Below are positions 9,300 to 16,950 of a stretch of DNA of 64,000 bases, one piece after another. The stretch covers positions 62,001 through 126,000 of the forward strand of contig NZ_RXOL01000004.1 in assembly GCF_004004515.1 (NCBI RefSeq), in the 5' to 3' direction. Source of the DNA: Croceicoccus ponticola (GTDB lineage: Bacteria > Pseudomonadota > Alphaproteobacteria > Sphingomonadales > Sphingomonadaceae). Below the pieces are notes generated by a model. It did not search any database. It saw only the letters and a program-made list of their open reading frames with translations, and was not told the DNA's origin. Positions within the stretch are counted from its first letter, which is position 1. Every line of letters begins with the position of its first letter. The translations under genes were made by a program, and so were the position numbers.

Positions 9300-9812
9300 A
9301 TGGAAGATCTACGTGCCGATCTGCAGGCCATGTTCGACAGGCAAGCAATCTACGAAGTGCTGACGCGCTACTGCCGGGGCGTTGATCGTTGTGATGTGGA
9401 GCTGCTTCGCTCCGTCTATCACGAGGATGCGACGGACGATCACGGCATGTTCAAGGGGCTGGGTCACGACTTTGCAGTCTGGATTGTCGCCTGGGAACGT
9501 CAGAATCTGCGGATGGGCCAGCATCTCATCGGCAATTTTCGCTGCGAACTCGCCGGTGATGTCGCGCATACCGAAACCTATTGCATCTCGTTCAGCGAGG
9601 ATAAGGAGGGCCGCAATGCGACCGTTTACAACCGTTACATCGATCGGTTTGAACGCCGTCACGACGAATGGAAAATTGCAGATCGCGTTGTCGTCATCGA
9701 TATGACGCGCGTAGACGAACCGGGAGCGCCATTCGGTGACGTGCCAGGGTGGGATTTCACGTTCGGAGCGCGTGACCAAAGCGACAGGTCCTATGGACAA
9801 AAAGGGAACTGA
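9300..9812 (+). CDS. SnoaL-like (NTF2-fold) protein
   Basis: A 170-residue protein of the nuclear-transport-factor-2/SnoaL_4 type. The N-terminal helix pattern RQAIYEVLTRYCRGVDRCD, followed by LLRSVYHEDATDDHG, is the usual opening of this fold in ring-hydroxylating dioxygenase small subunits and small dehydratases. The start ATG has GAGGGGA upstream. The stop is one base from the next gene, an SDR, so they form an operon. Such pairs are common in sphingomonad terpenoid, steroid and aromatic catabolism. The exact reaction is unknown. Confidence 0.8.
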   Translation: MEDLRADLQAMFDRQAIYEVLTRYCRGVDRCDVELLRSVYHEDATDDHGMFKGLGHDFAVWIVAWERQNLRMGQHLIGNFRCELAGDVAHTETYCISFSEDKEGRNATVYNRYIDRFERRHDEWKIADRVVVIDMTRVDEPGAPFGDVPGWDFTFGARDQSDRSYGQKGN

Positions 9813-9813
9813 G

Positions 9814-10212
9814 ATGGACAACGAATTTGCCGGGAAGTCGGTCATCGTTACTGGCGCTGCGCGAGGACAGGGGCGCGAAATGGCGTTGCAATTCGCGGCT
9901 CGCGGGGCGAGCGTGGCCGTATGCGACCTCGGGAAGGATCGTCTGGCGACCGTGGACTATGAAATGTCGGGAGGCAGCCTTCTCGACGAGACGGCTGCTA
10001 CGTTGCGTGAGTACGGCAATAAAGTGCTCGCCCGCGCCTGCGACGTGCGCGATCAGCAAGCCGTCGATGCTTTCGTCGAAGCCACGGTGGCCGAGTTCGG
10101 CGGACTCGACATCGTGGTGAACAATGCCGGGATTTTGAGCGGGAACCGTCCCGTTCATGAAATGTCCGACGAACAGTTTACGACGATGATCGACATAGCA
10201 TTGTCACGTTAA
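9814..10212 (+). pseudogene. Truncated SDR of the mycofactocin-coupled type
   Basis: The reading frame opens as a normal SDR: VTGAARGQGR cofactor loop, CDVRD, and NNAG at the expected spacing. Between strand 2 and CDVRD there is an insertion of roughly 20 residues (CDLGKDRLATVDYEMSGG and on). That insertion plus TGAARGQGR is the hallmark of mycofactocin-associated SDRs (carveol-dehydrogenase-like). The protein ends after 132 residues at MIDIALSR, before the Ser-Tyr-Lys catalytic region, so it cannot be catalytic. Family members are about 270 residues. The break near 10200 does not show a clear IS end. Confidence 0.75.
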
Positions 10213-10296
10213 CTGACCATGCCCGAGTGATAGCGCAGGGTTACTCGCGCGCACAAAACCAAAGTTGTACTGTCGCCGCCGATAAGGGGAGATGCC

Positions 10297-10716
10297 ATGA
10301 ATAACTCGAACGTGCGAAGGGAAGGCGGCTGCTTATGTGGCAGCGTGCGGTATTCTGTCCCCTTCGAACCGCTCGCGACGGTGGTCTGCCATTGCCGCAA
10401 TTGCCAGAAGCAGGCAGGAAGCGCGCTTTCCGTTGTCGCCGTCTTTCCGAGGGACGAACTGGCACTCGACGGCGTCCTGACCGTGTATGAGGACAAGGGC
10501 ACCAGCGGGCAGAGAGTGTTCCGTCGATTCTGTGGGACCTGTGGTTCGCCGGTCCTCACCGACACGGAAAGAGCGCGTGAGCAGGGAGTGATCTTCGTGA
10601 AGGCGGGAACATTTGACGACATCTCGACGCTCCGCCCCACGACGCATTACTGGGTGAAGAGGGCACACCCGTGGCTCACTCTGCCCGATAATGCCGATCT
10701 TCTGGAGCAGGAATAG
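10297..10716 (+). CDS. GFA family protein (CENP-V/GFA domain)
   Basis: A 139-residue zinc protein of the GFA (formerly 'glutathione-dependent formaldehyde-activating') family. Zinc-binding cysteines are seen in GGCLCGSVRY (residues 9-18), CHCRNCQKQAGS and FCGTCGSPV. The ATG has GGGGAGATGCC upstream. Its length is normal for the family. These proteins are widespread and mostly of unknown function; some bind glutathione adducts. It is a single gene between the truncated SDR and an IS. Confidence 0.88.
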   Translation: MNNSNVRREGGCLCGSVRYSVPFEPLATVVCHCRNCQKQAGSALSVVAVFPRDELALDGVLTVYEDKGTSGQRVFRRFCGTCGSPVLTDTERAREQGVIFVKAGTFDDISTLRPTTHYWVKRAHPWLTLPDNADLLEQE

Positions 10717-10860
10717 TTTTGTCACTTCGCCTAGATGATTGATCATCTGAGTGCGGGACTTTTGTTGCTCTGTGCGATTGCCAAACCAATGCATAGCAAC
10801 GTGTAGGTGCAGCCAGTCGGATGACATGTTCAACGACAGTCACCATGGTACGCTGATTCT

Positions 10861-11674
10861 GAGGTGAGCGCCGTCCACACCATCTCTACATGGCGGCCGA
10901 TCACGGCTAGATCTGCGGGCATGAAGCTCATTTCCTACAAGCGTCACCGCTTCCCGCCTGATGTGATACGACTGGCGGTCTGGCTATATTTCCGCTTCAC
11001 AACGAGTCTGCGCGACGTCGAAGACATGCTTGCCGAACGTGGGCATTCCGTGAGCTATGAAACGGTCCGCTGCTGGGCGAACAAGTTCGGTCCCGCCATT
11101 GCCGCCAACATCCGCCGCAAACGTGGCCGGGCAGATTGCGTGTGGCACCTGGACGAGATGATCGTCCGTATCAACGGCCAGCGGATGTACATGTGGCGGG
11201 CTGTCGACAAGGAGGGCGAGGTTCTCGATGTCCTCGTCCAGAAACGCCGGAACAAAACAGCGGCACTGAAATTGCTCAAGAAACTACTCAAGAACCAGGG
11301 CTTCGCCCCGGAAGCAATTGTCACCGACGGTCTGCGATCCTACCCTGCGGCCTTGCGCGAGTTGGGCGCCCTCGCCCGACACCAGCCTGGTCGATTGCAG
11401 GAAAACAATCGAGCGGAAAATTCACACCTACCCGTCCGAAGACGGGAGCGAAAAATGCAACGCTTCAAGTCTCAGGGTCAGGCCCAGCGGTTCGCATCCA
11501 CCCACTCAGCAATCTACAATACCTTTGCCATCCAGCGTCACCTCGTCTCCCGAAACACAATGCGACTTTTCAGAGACCGCGCGTTTGCGGAGTGGAGTGC
11601 TGTGTCCGCTGCGGCGGCGTGAGATTTCGGGTTCGGGCTTTCGCTCGACCGGGCAAAGTTACCCTGACAAAACC
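10861..11674 (+). mobile_element. IS6-family element, subtype B, with a degenerate left end
   Basis: From about 10882 rightwards it is almost identical to the element at 48.11-48.93 kb, including the right end TTACCCTGACAAAACC (ending 11674). The left end differs: the 48-kb copy starts GGTGCTGTCAGGCAAACC, whereas here GGTGAGCGCCGTCCACACC precedes the shared part. The left terminal repeat is therefore missing or replaced, and this copy may be unable to move alone. Confidence 0.75.
10921..11622 (+). CDS. IS6-family transposase (subtype B), intact
   Basis: A 233-residue DDE transposase starting at MKLISYKRHRFPPDVIRLAV. Catalytic Asp, Asp and Glu are in WHLDEMIVRINGQ, IVTDGLRSYPAA and NNRAENSHLPVRRRER. 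It differs from the copy at 48173-48874 by only a couple of residues (for example Leu3 for Pro3 and Val for Met near the C-terminus). The two copies have the same orientation, so recombination between them could delete or duplicate the intervening 37 kb. Confidence 0.93.
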   Translation: MKLISYKRHRFPPDVIRLAVWLYFRFTTSLRDVEDMLAERGHSVSYETVRCWANKFGPAIAANIRRKRGRADCVWHLDEMIVRINGQRMYMWRAVDKEGEVLDVLVQKRRNKTAALKLLKKLLKNQGFAPEAIVTDGLRSYPAALRELGALARHQPGRLQENNRAENSHLPVRRRERKMQRFKSQGQAQRFASTHSAIYNTFAIQRHLVSRNTMRLFRDRAFAEWSAVSAAAA

Positions 11675-11713
11675 GGCACATTTCGATGCCGTACGGGGGC
11701 CGTCCACTCCAAC

Positions 11714-11913
11714 AAGGTCAGGTTCAACGCTTCGTTTCAACGCACAGCGCAATCTACAATTCGTTCAACACCCAGCGTCATCTCGTCTCGCGAAACACAA
11801 TGGAAATTCCGATCCGCCGCCATGGCGGAATGGAATGCTGCGTCCGCTGCTGCAGCATGAATTTTCGGGCTCGGGCGCTCGCTCGCCCGGCAGTCAGTTA
11901 AGCTGACAATACC
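11714..11913 (+). pseudogene. IS6-family subtype-B remnant: transposase C-terminus and right end
   Basis: Homology to the subtype-B transposase covers only the last ~48 codons (QRFVSTHSAIYNSFNTQRHL onward). A frameshift after RNTM moves the final residues (RSAAMAEWNAASAAAA) to another frame. A right end, AAGCTGACAATACC, closes it at 11913. It lies just after the complete element ending at 11674, so two subtype-B right ends sit 240 bp apart. Confidence 0.8.
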
Positions 11914-11950
11914 GGTCCGGCTGGCAATTCACCCGCCATCAGGCCATCCT

Positions 11951-11976
11951 TATGACAATGCCCTTTTGACACTCCC
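11951..11976. repeat. Two stacked subtype-A-like IS right ends
   Basis: TATGACAATGCC (to 11962) is followed directly by CTTTTGACACTCCC (to 11976). Both match right ends of subtype-A elements elsewhere in the window, but no subtype-A transposase remains here. It marks the right border of the first IS cluster. Confidence 0.5.
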
Positions 11977-12028
11977 AGTGTGGCCGTGCAGATTGAACCA
12001 CAGGGTCCCGTTCGCCAGAAAGAAGCTT

Positions 12029-12586
12029 ATGGCAGAGCCTGCTGCATCGGATGTTACGCCTGAGAAAACTACCAACGAGCACTCGCCAAAATATTCAGCG
12101 CAGGCGGTGCATCTCGTCCGCACGGCAACTCAGTCCAATCTCACGCTCAGCCAGATGGCCGACCAGAAAGCCAGCATGCTGATGGGCGCGACGTTTCTGG
12201 TGTTCACCATCGCCGTCGGACAGGCCAGCCGGGGGCAATTTTCGGCAGCGCTTGTCGTGTTGGCTTTCTTCGCGCTTCTCTCCGCCGTTTTCGCCATCGT
12301 CGCCGTGGCGCCGAGCGTCAGGGCCTCCCGTCATAACGGCGGTGCAAGCAACCTGCTGTTCTTCGGTGTTTTCTCGCACATGAGCGAGGATGAATTCATC
12401 GCCACGGTCAAACATGAGCTGGTCGATGACGAACTGATCTACTCGGCGATGCTTCGCGACATCTACCAGAACGGTCAGGTTTTGCAGAAAAAGAAGTACC
12501 GCTTCGTGGGCTATGCCTATGTCACTTTTCTGGTCGGCTTGACCCTCACTTTCGCAATCTTCCTTTATGGCATGGTCTATTCCTGA
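12029..12586 (+). CDS. Pycsar-effector-like (PycTM/DUF5706) two-helix membrane protein, orphan
   Basis: A 185-residue protein. The segment SNLTLSQMADQKASMLMGAT leads into a first hydrophobic hairpin (about residues 52-95), and after a soluble stretch (MSEDEFIATVKHELVDDELI) the chain reaches DIYQNGQVLQKKKYRFVGYA and a last transmembrane segment. This layout matches the membrane effector of Pycsar anti-phage systems (DUF5706). There is no pyrimidine cyclase next to it; its neighbours are IS debris and the CcmH/NrfG-like gene. It may be an orphan effector, a remnant, or a homologue with another role. A nucleotide signal from the nearby CHASE2 cyclase is possible but speculative. Confidence 0.65.
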   Translation: MAEPAASDVTPEKTTNEHSPKYSAQAVHLVRTATQSNLTLSQMADQKASMLMGATFLVFTIAVGQASRGQFSAALVVLAFFALLSAVFAIVAVAPSVRASRHNGGASNLLFFGVFSHMSEDEFIATVKHELVDDELIYSAMLRDIYQNGQVLQKKKYRFVGYAYVTFLVGLTLTFAIFLYGMVYS

Positions 12587-12599
12587 CTCGCCATTTGCC

Positions 12600-13505
12600 T
12601 CAGCGAATGCCGAGCCTTGCGGCCTCTGCACGAAGCTGCGGGGCCGCATCGGGCATGGCGGAAAGCCCATCGCGCAAGGCCACCGATGCCTTTTCCGCCT
12701 CGCCCAGTTGCCGCCAACTGCGCATTAGCATCAACCAGCCATCGAGATTGCCCGGATCTCCTTCCAGCCGCACTTGGAGCCGCGCCACCATATCGCGCGC
12801 CATTTTCTCCTGTTCGGTTGGCGGAATGACAGAAGCGGCCCGCAGGTCCGCCTGCGTCGGGCCGCGGGGTGCGGTCGCCATCGGGGCAGGCTGTCGGACG
12901 GTAGCCAGATTGTCCGCCACTTCGATATCGTTGATCTTGCCGACCTGCTCGATCGTGCGCCGAAGGTCTGGCTCCCACGGCGCATCGGGCGGCGTGTCGG
13001 CCAGCAGGGCCAGCCATTCGTCGATCGCCCCTTGATGATTGCCGGAAAGGTCGCGATCGACCGCCATGAAATAGCGCGAACGCGGGTCCTTGGGATCGAT
13101 CGCCAAAGCGCGTTTGAAGTCGGCAACCGCCGCTGCGGGCATCGGATCCCGTTCGCTCGCCATGATCCGCGCTTCGCCCAGCGACGACCATGTCGCGGCA
13201 TTTTTCGGATCGACCTCGGCCGCCTTGGCAAAGGCATCGCGCGCCTCCTCGTATCGACCACGCTCGAAAAGGGCCGTTCCCAGTGCGGACCATGTCGCTG
13301 CATCGTCAGGATCTTGCGACGCCTGCTGCTGAAGCGCCTCGATTGAACCGGGGGCCGCGCTGGCGGAAAGCTCCGTGGGCGACTCGTTCGATGGCCGCAA
13401 TTGGCGCAGCACGATGACGGCAATCAGAAGCCCCGCGGCAAAGAGCAGAAAAAGCCGCGCAAGAAGCCTCGTCCTCGATTGGATTTCATATCCGTTCTGT
13501 GTCAC
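12600..13505 (-). CDS. TPR protein, CcmH/CcmI/NrfG-like cytochrome c maturation factor
   Basis: A 301-residue protein with one N-terminal transmembrane helix (about residues 13-35) and then TPR units (for example DAATWSALGTALFERGRYEE and NAATWSSLGEARIMASE). A C-terminal TPR-like module has the LEGDPGNLDGWLMLMRSWRQ pattern seen in CcmI/NrfG proteins, which present apocytochrome c to heme lyase. GTG at 13505 is chosen for the GAGAGG 6 nt upstream. It is divergent from the flavoprotein/FeS gene of a cluster carrying at least 25 heme c sites, which supports the role. Other ccm genes are not in the window. Confidence 0.7.
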   Translation of the reverse strand: MTQNGYEIQSRTRLLARLFLLFAAGLLIAVIVLRQLRPSNESPTELSASAAPGSIEALQQQASQDPDDAATWSALGTALFERGRYEEARDAFAKAAEVDPKNAATWSSLGEARIMASERDPMPAAAVADFKRALAIDPKDPRSRYFMAVDRDLSGNHQGAIDEWLALLADTPPDAPWEPDLRRTIEQVGKINDIEVADNLATVRQPAPMATAPRGPTQADLRAASVIPPTEQEKMARDMVARLQVRLEGDPGNLDGWLMLMRSWRQLGEAEKASVALRDGLSAMPDAAPQLRAEAARLGIR

Positions 13506-13623
13506 GTTCACCTCTCGCCGGGGGAGCACTGCATCTGGCACGGACAAGACGGGCCTGTCGCGCGATCCTAGAGCCGGTATGGCTGTGTGGAAAGGCGGCT
13601 GGCACGGCGAAGGGGTGGATTGA

Positions 13624-16071
13624 GTGACTGACCGTGTCCGCATCGCTATTGTCGGATCGGGGCCGGCAGGGCTGAGCGCGGCTGGCCGTGCGGCGGCGCT
13701 GGGGATCTCCCACGTGCTGCTCGAAAAGGAAGATCACCTCTGCGACACGATCTTCCGGTACCAGAAGGGCAAGCACGTCATGGCGACGCCGACTGCGCTG
13801 GTGCTGCGTTCCGACCTCGAATTCGATGCAGGCAAGCGCGAGCCGATCCTTGAAATCTGGGACCGGCAGGCGCTCGATGCTGGCATCGCCGTGCGTTGCA
13901 ACGCCAATGTCACCGCGATCACCGGCGAAGCGGGCGATTTCACCATCGCCCTGGCCGACGGCGAGACGATCAGAGCCGAGTCGGTCATCCTCGCCATCGG
14001 CACACAGGGCAATCCCAACGTCTTGCGTTGCCCGGGCGGCGATCTGCCCCACGTGCAATATCAACTGGACGATCCCGGCGAATATATCGACGAGCACATC
14101 ACCGTCATCGGATCGGGCGATGCGGGGATCGAAAACGCGCTCGGCCTTGCCGCCGATCCGGCCCAGCGCAATGTCGTCACCATCCTCAACCGCGGCGCCG
14201 ATTTTGCCCGCGCCAAGGCCGCGAACGTCAAGCTGTTGCAAGAATCAGCAGGGTCCGGCCGGATCACCATCCGCACCGACACCTCCCCGGCCGAAGTCCG
14301 CCCCGGCGAACTGGTGCTCGACACCCGCGATGGGCAGGAGGTGATCCGGTGTGACAGGATCATCGCCCGCATGGGGTCGACCGCGCCGCGCAAGTTCATT
14401 GAATCGTGCGGCATCGCCTTCACCAGCCAGGACCCCGGGGCCTTCCCCGTCCTATCGCCCGTGTTCGAAACGACCCGCCCCGGCATCCACGTGATCGGTG
14501 CCTTGGCGGGCTATCCACTGATCAAGCACTGCATGAACCAGGGCTATGACGCGGTCGAATTCCTGAACGGCAATACCACGCTCAGGCCGGCCGACGAGCC
14601 GATCCTGGCCGAACTCTTCGCCTCCTTGCCGGGTGGACGAAGCGTGGACGAATGGCTGGCGCTGCTGGCTGCGAACGTGGAGATCTTCCGCGATCTCTCC
14701 GTCCTGCAGCTGCGCGAATACCTGATCGACAGCGAAGTACGTGCCTATCGCGCCGGAGAGACGATTTTCGAACGCAACGCCTACGGCTCGTCGCTGATGG
14801 CCATCGCGCTCGGTTCGGTTGCGGTGGAAGTCGACCCGCAAAAGCCCGAACGCACGGTCGCCATCGAACAGGGTTGGATCTTCGGCGAGATCGGACTGAT
14901 TTCGGGACGGCGGCGCGGCGCGACCGTCCGTGCTGCGGAACCGGCCATCATCGTGGAGCTGTCGCGCACGGCGGCGCTCAAGTTGCTGGCTACCTCTCCC
15001 GGCGCTTCGCGCGTCGTCACCCGCATTTCGATCGAGCGCCAGCTGCTGCAGATCTTCGGCTCGGGTCTTACCGCACAGGACATTGCCGAACTGGTCACCG
15101 GCGCGGAAGTGCAGGAAAAACGGGCCGGCGAAGTCGTGCTTACCGAAGGCGATGCGGGCCGCGACATCTACGTCATCCGGCGCGGATCGATGATCGTGGA
15201 AAAGACGATTGGCGGCAAGCCGGTCTTCCTCAGCTACCTCCCCGCCGGGGCATATGTCGGCGAAATGGCTCTGATTGACGGCAGCCCGCGTAGCGCAACG
15301 GTAAAGGCAGCGATCAAGTCCGAGGTTATCCGTCTCGACGGCGAGGCCTTCGTCAGGCTGCTCGCCAGCAAGCCGGAACTGCTGCAGAAAGCGCGGGCCG
15401 ACATGGCGGCAAGGCGCGAGACCAACGCCTTCATCGAGAGCCGCAAGGACACCTTCTCCGACGTCGTCGACATGTATTCCAGCACGGCCCGGTTCCTGAT
15501 TGATAATGGCATCGGCGAGGCGACCGATGTCTTGCTGATCGACGAGAACCTCTGCGTCGGCTGCGACAATTGCGAGAAGGCTTGCGCCGACAGCCACGAC
15601 GGCCTGTCGCGCCTCGACCGCGAGGCGGGGCGGACTTATGCCAGCCTCCACGTTCCCACCAGCTGCCGCCACTGCGAACATCCGCACTGTATGGCCGATT
15701 GCCCCCCCGATGCGATCAGGCGCGGACCGGACGGCGAGGTTTCGATCGACGACAGCTGCATCGGCTGCGGCAATTGCGAGCGCAACTGCCCCTATGACGT
15801 GATCCGCATGGACAGCGTGCCCCCGGAAAAGCCGGGCCTGCTGAGCTGGATGTTCCTGGGCCGCGGCCCCGGTCCGGGTGAACCGGACAAGCGCTGGCGG
15901 AAAAATCACGCCCCTGCCGGAGCGGAAGCACCCAAGATCGCGATCAAGTGCGACATGTGTGCGGGCATCGACGGCGGCCCGGCCTGCGTCCGCGCCTGCC
16001 CGACCGGGGCAGCCATTCGCGTCGCGCCCGAGGATTTCCTGTCGGTCTCGAAGCTGGAGGACGATGCCTGA
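13624..16071 (+). CDS. Flavoprotein - two cyclic-nucleotide-binding domains - four-cluster ferredoxin fusion
   Basis: An 815-residue multidomain protein without signal peptide, so cytoplasmic. Residues 1-330 are a thioredoxin-reductase-like FAD/NAD(P) module with GSGPAG (11-16) and a second GSGDAG nucleotide loop; the CxxC of thioredoxin reductases is absent. Residues ~355-460 and ~489-587 are two cNMP-binding domains, each with a good phosphate-binding cassette (FGEIGLISGRRRGATV; VGEMALIDGSPRSATV). From C644 there are four cysteine groups (CVGCDNCEKAC, CRHCEHPHCMADC, CIGCGNCERNC, CDMC..CVRAC) like HybA/DmsB/NrfC ferredoxins. I infer NAD(P)H-to-FeS electron entry gated by a cyclic nucleotide. 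GTG start; its TGA overlaps the next ATG (TGATG). Confidence 0.85.
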   Translation: MTDRVRIAIVGSGPAGLSAAGRAAALGISHVLLEKEDHLCDTIFRYQKGKHVMATPTALVLRSDLEFDAGKREPILEIWDRQALDAGIAVRCNANVTAITGEAGDFTIALADGETIRAESVILAIGTQGNPNVLRCPGGDLPHVQYQLDDPGEYIDEHITVIGSGDAGIENALGLAADPAQRNVVTILNRGADFARAKAANVKLLQESAGSGRITIRTDTSPAEVRPGELVLDTRDGQEVIRCDRIIARMGSTAPRKFIESCGIAFTSQDPGAFPVLSPVFETTRPGIHVIGALAGYPLIKHCMNQGYDAVEFLNGNTTLRPADEPILAELFASLPGGRSVDEWLALLAANVEIFRDLSVLQLREYLIDSEVRAYRAGETIFERNAYGSSLMAIALGSVAVEVDPQKPERTVAIEQGWIFGEIGLISGRRRGATVRAAEPAIIVELSRTAALKLLATSPGASRVVTRISIERQLLQIFGSGLTAQDIAELVTGAEVQEKRAGEVVLTEGDAGRDIYVIRRGSMIVEKTIGGKPVFLSYLPAGAYVGEMALIDGSPRSATVKAAIKSEVIRLDGEAFVRLLASKPELLQKARADMAARRETNAFIESRKDTFSDVVDMYSSTARFLIDNGIGEATDVLLIDENLCVGCDNCEKACADSHDGLSRLDREAGRTYASLHVPTSCRHCEHPHCMADCPPDAIRRGPDGEVSIDDSCIGCGNCERNCPYDVIRMDSVPPEKPGLLSWMFLGRGPGPGEPDKRWRKNHAPAGAEAPKIAIKCDMCAGIDGGPACVRACPTGAAIRVAPEDFLSVSKLEDDA

Positions 16072-16937
16072 TGGCGAGCAGGCAGGCCAGCCCGACACAG
16101 CTCCGCGACAGGGGTATTGCCGGACACGAAGGTTTCCTGAGCCATGCCCGCCATCGCTGGCTGAAGCGCGCCATCATGCTGGCCGTTGCGTCATTCGCCG
16201 GGTACTTCATGGCCGATGTCGATCCGCGCCCCAACGGCGGAAGCTGGTACGGCTATCTGTTGGGCACGACCGCGACCGTGCTGATCGTCTGGCTGGCCCT
16301 GCTCGGCATCAGGAAACGCAGTTTCACGCCGGGCGCATGGTCGCTGAAGGCATGGACGTCGGCGCACGTCTATCTTGGCCTCGCGCTGGTCGTCGTAGCC
16401 ACCCTGCACACCGGCTTCCAGCTCGGCTGGAACGTCCATACGCTCGCTTATGGGCTGATGATGCTGGTGATCGTCTCGGGCATTTATGGCACGGTCGTCT
16501 ATGTTACCCTGCCCCGCGCGCTCAGCTCCAATCGCAAGGAACTGACCGAACGCGAAATGCTCGCCGGCCTTCGCGCGGCAGACCGGCAGATCCGCGAGGC
16601 CGCACAACCTCTCCCGCAGGATCTCGCATCGATCGTCCTCGCTGCGCTGCAGCAGGACCCGTTTTCCCGCTCGATCGTCCGGCGTCTTAGCGGTCGCTAT
16701 CCCGCCTGCGCCACGCAAGCCGCGCTGGACGGACTGGAAACGGCGGCACCGGACGATCCCGTTGTCGAACGCATCCAAGGCCTGCTGGTCAGGCGCAAGG
16801 CGCTCCTGGCGCAAATGCGGCGCCATATTCGGCTGAAAGCCATGCTGGAGGTATGGCTCTACGTCCATGTCCCCGCGACGGTCGCGCTGCTGGCTGCGCT
16901 GACCGCCCATATCGTCAGCGTTTTCTATTACTGGTAG
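16071..16937 (+). CDS. Diheme cytochrome b-type membrane protein
   Basis: A 288-residue membrane protein with about five transmembrane helices (roughly 33-50, 60-80, 97-118, 122-146 and 262-286). Two helices each carry a His pair exactly 14 residues apart, H99/H113 and H266/H280, the classic spacing for ligating stacked b hemes across a membrane. A soluble helical segment of ~115 residues separates the last two helices. The start overlaps the ferredoxin-fusion stop (TGATG), so the two proteins are probably made in balance and interact. I infer that it takes electrons from the FeS protein and passes them through the inner membrane to a multiheme cytochrome, perhaps via quinone. I do not recognise a named family. 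Confidence 0.75.
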   Translation: MASRQASPTQLRDRGIAGHEGFLSHARHRWLKRAIMLAVASFAGYFMADVDPRPNGGSWYGYLLGTTATVLIVWLALLGIRKRSFTPGAWSLKAWTSAHVYLGLALVVVATLHTGFQLGWNVHTLAYGLMMLVIVSGIYGTVVYVTLPRALSSNRKELTEREMLAGLRAADRQIREAAQPLPQDLASIVLAALQQDPFSRSIVRRLSGRYPACATQAALDGLETAAPDDPVVERIQGLLVRRKALLAQMRRHIRLKAMLEVWLYVHVPATVALLAALTAHIVSVFYYW

Positions 16938-16950
16938 CCGGTAGCAAGCC

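Noticed and set aside
10722-10860. A terminator or small RNA around an AGATGA/TCATCT hairpin near 10733
   Set aside because: The stem is only 6 bp, AT-rich and without a T-run, so it is not distinguishable from chance.
12029-12586. A complete Pycsar anti-phage system
   Set aside because: Only an effector-like protein is present. No pyrimidine cyclase is adjacent; the CHASE2 cyclase 18 kb away has adenylate cyclase features and a membrane sensor.
13624-16071. Thioredoxin reductase
   Set aside because: The flavin module resembles it, but the redox CxxC is missing and the chain continues into cNMP and FeS domains.
14452-16098. Long minus-strand open frame (548 codons) opposite the flavoprotein/FeS gene
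   Set aside because: High-GC antisense frame without motifs; the plus strand carries clear FAD, cNMP and FeS motifs.
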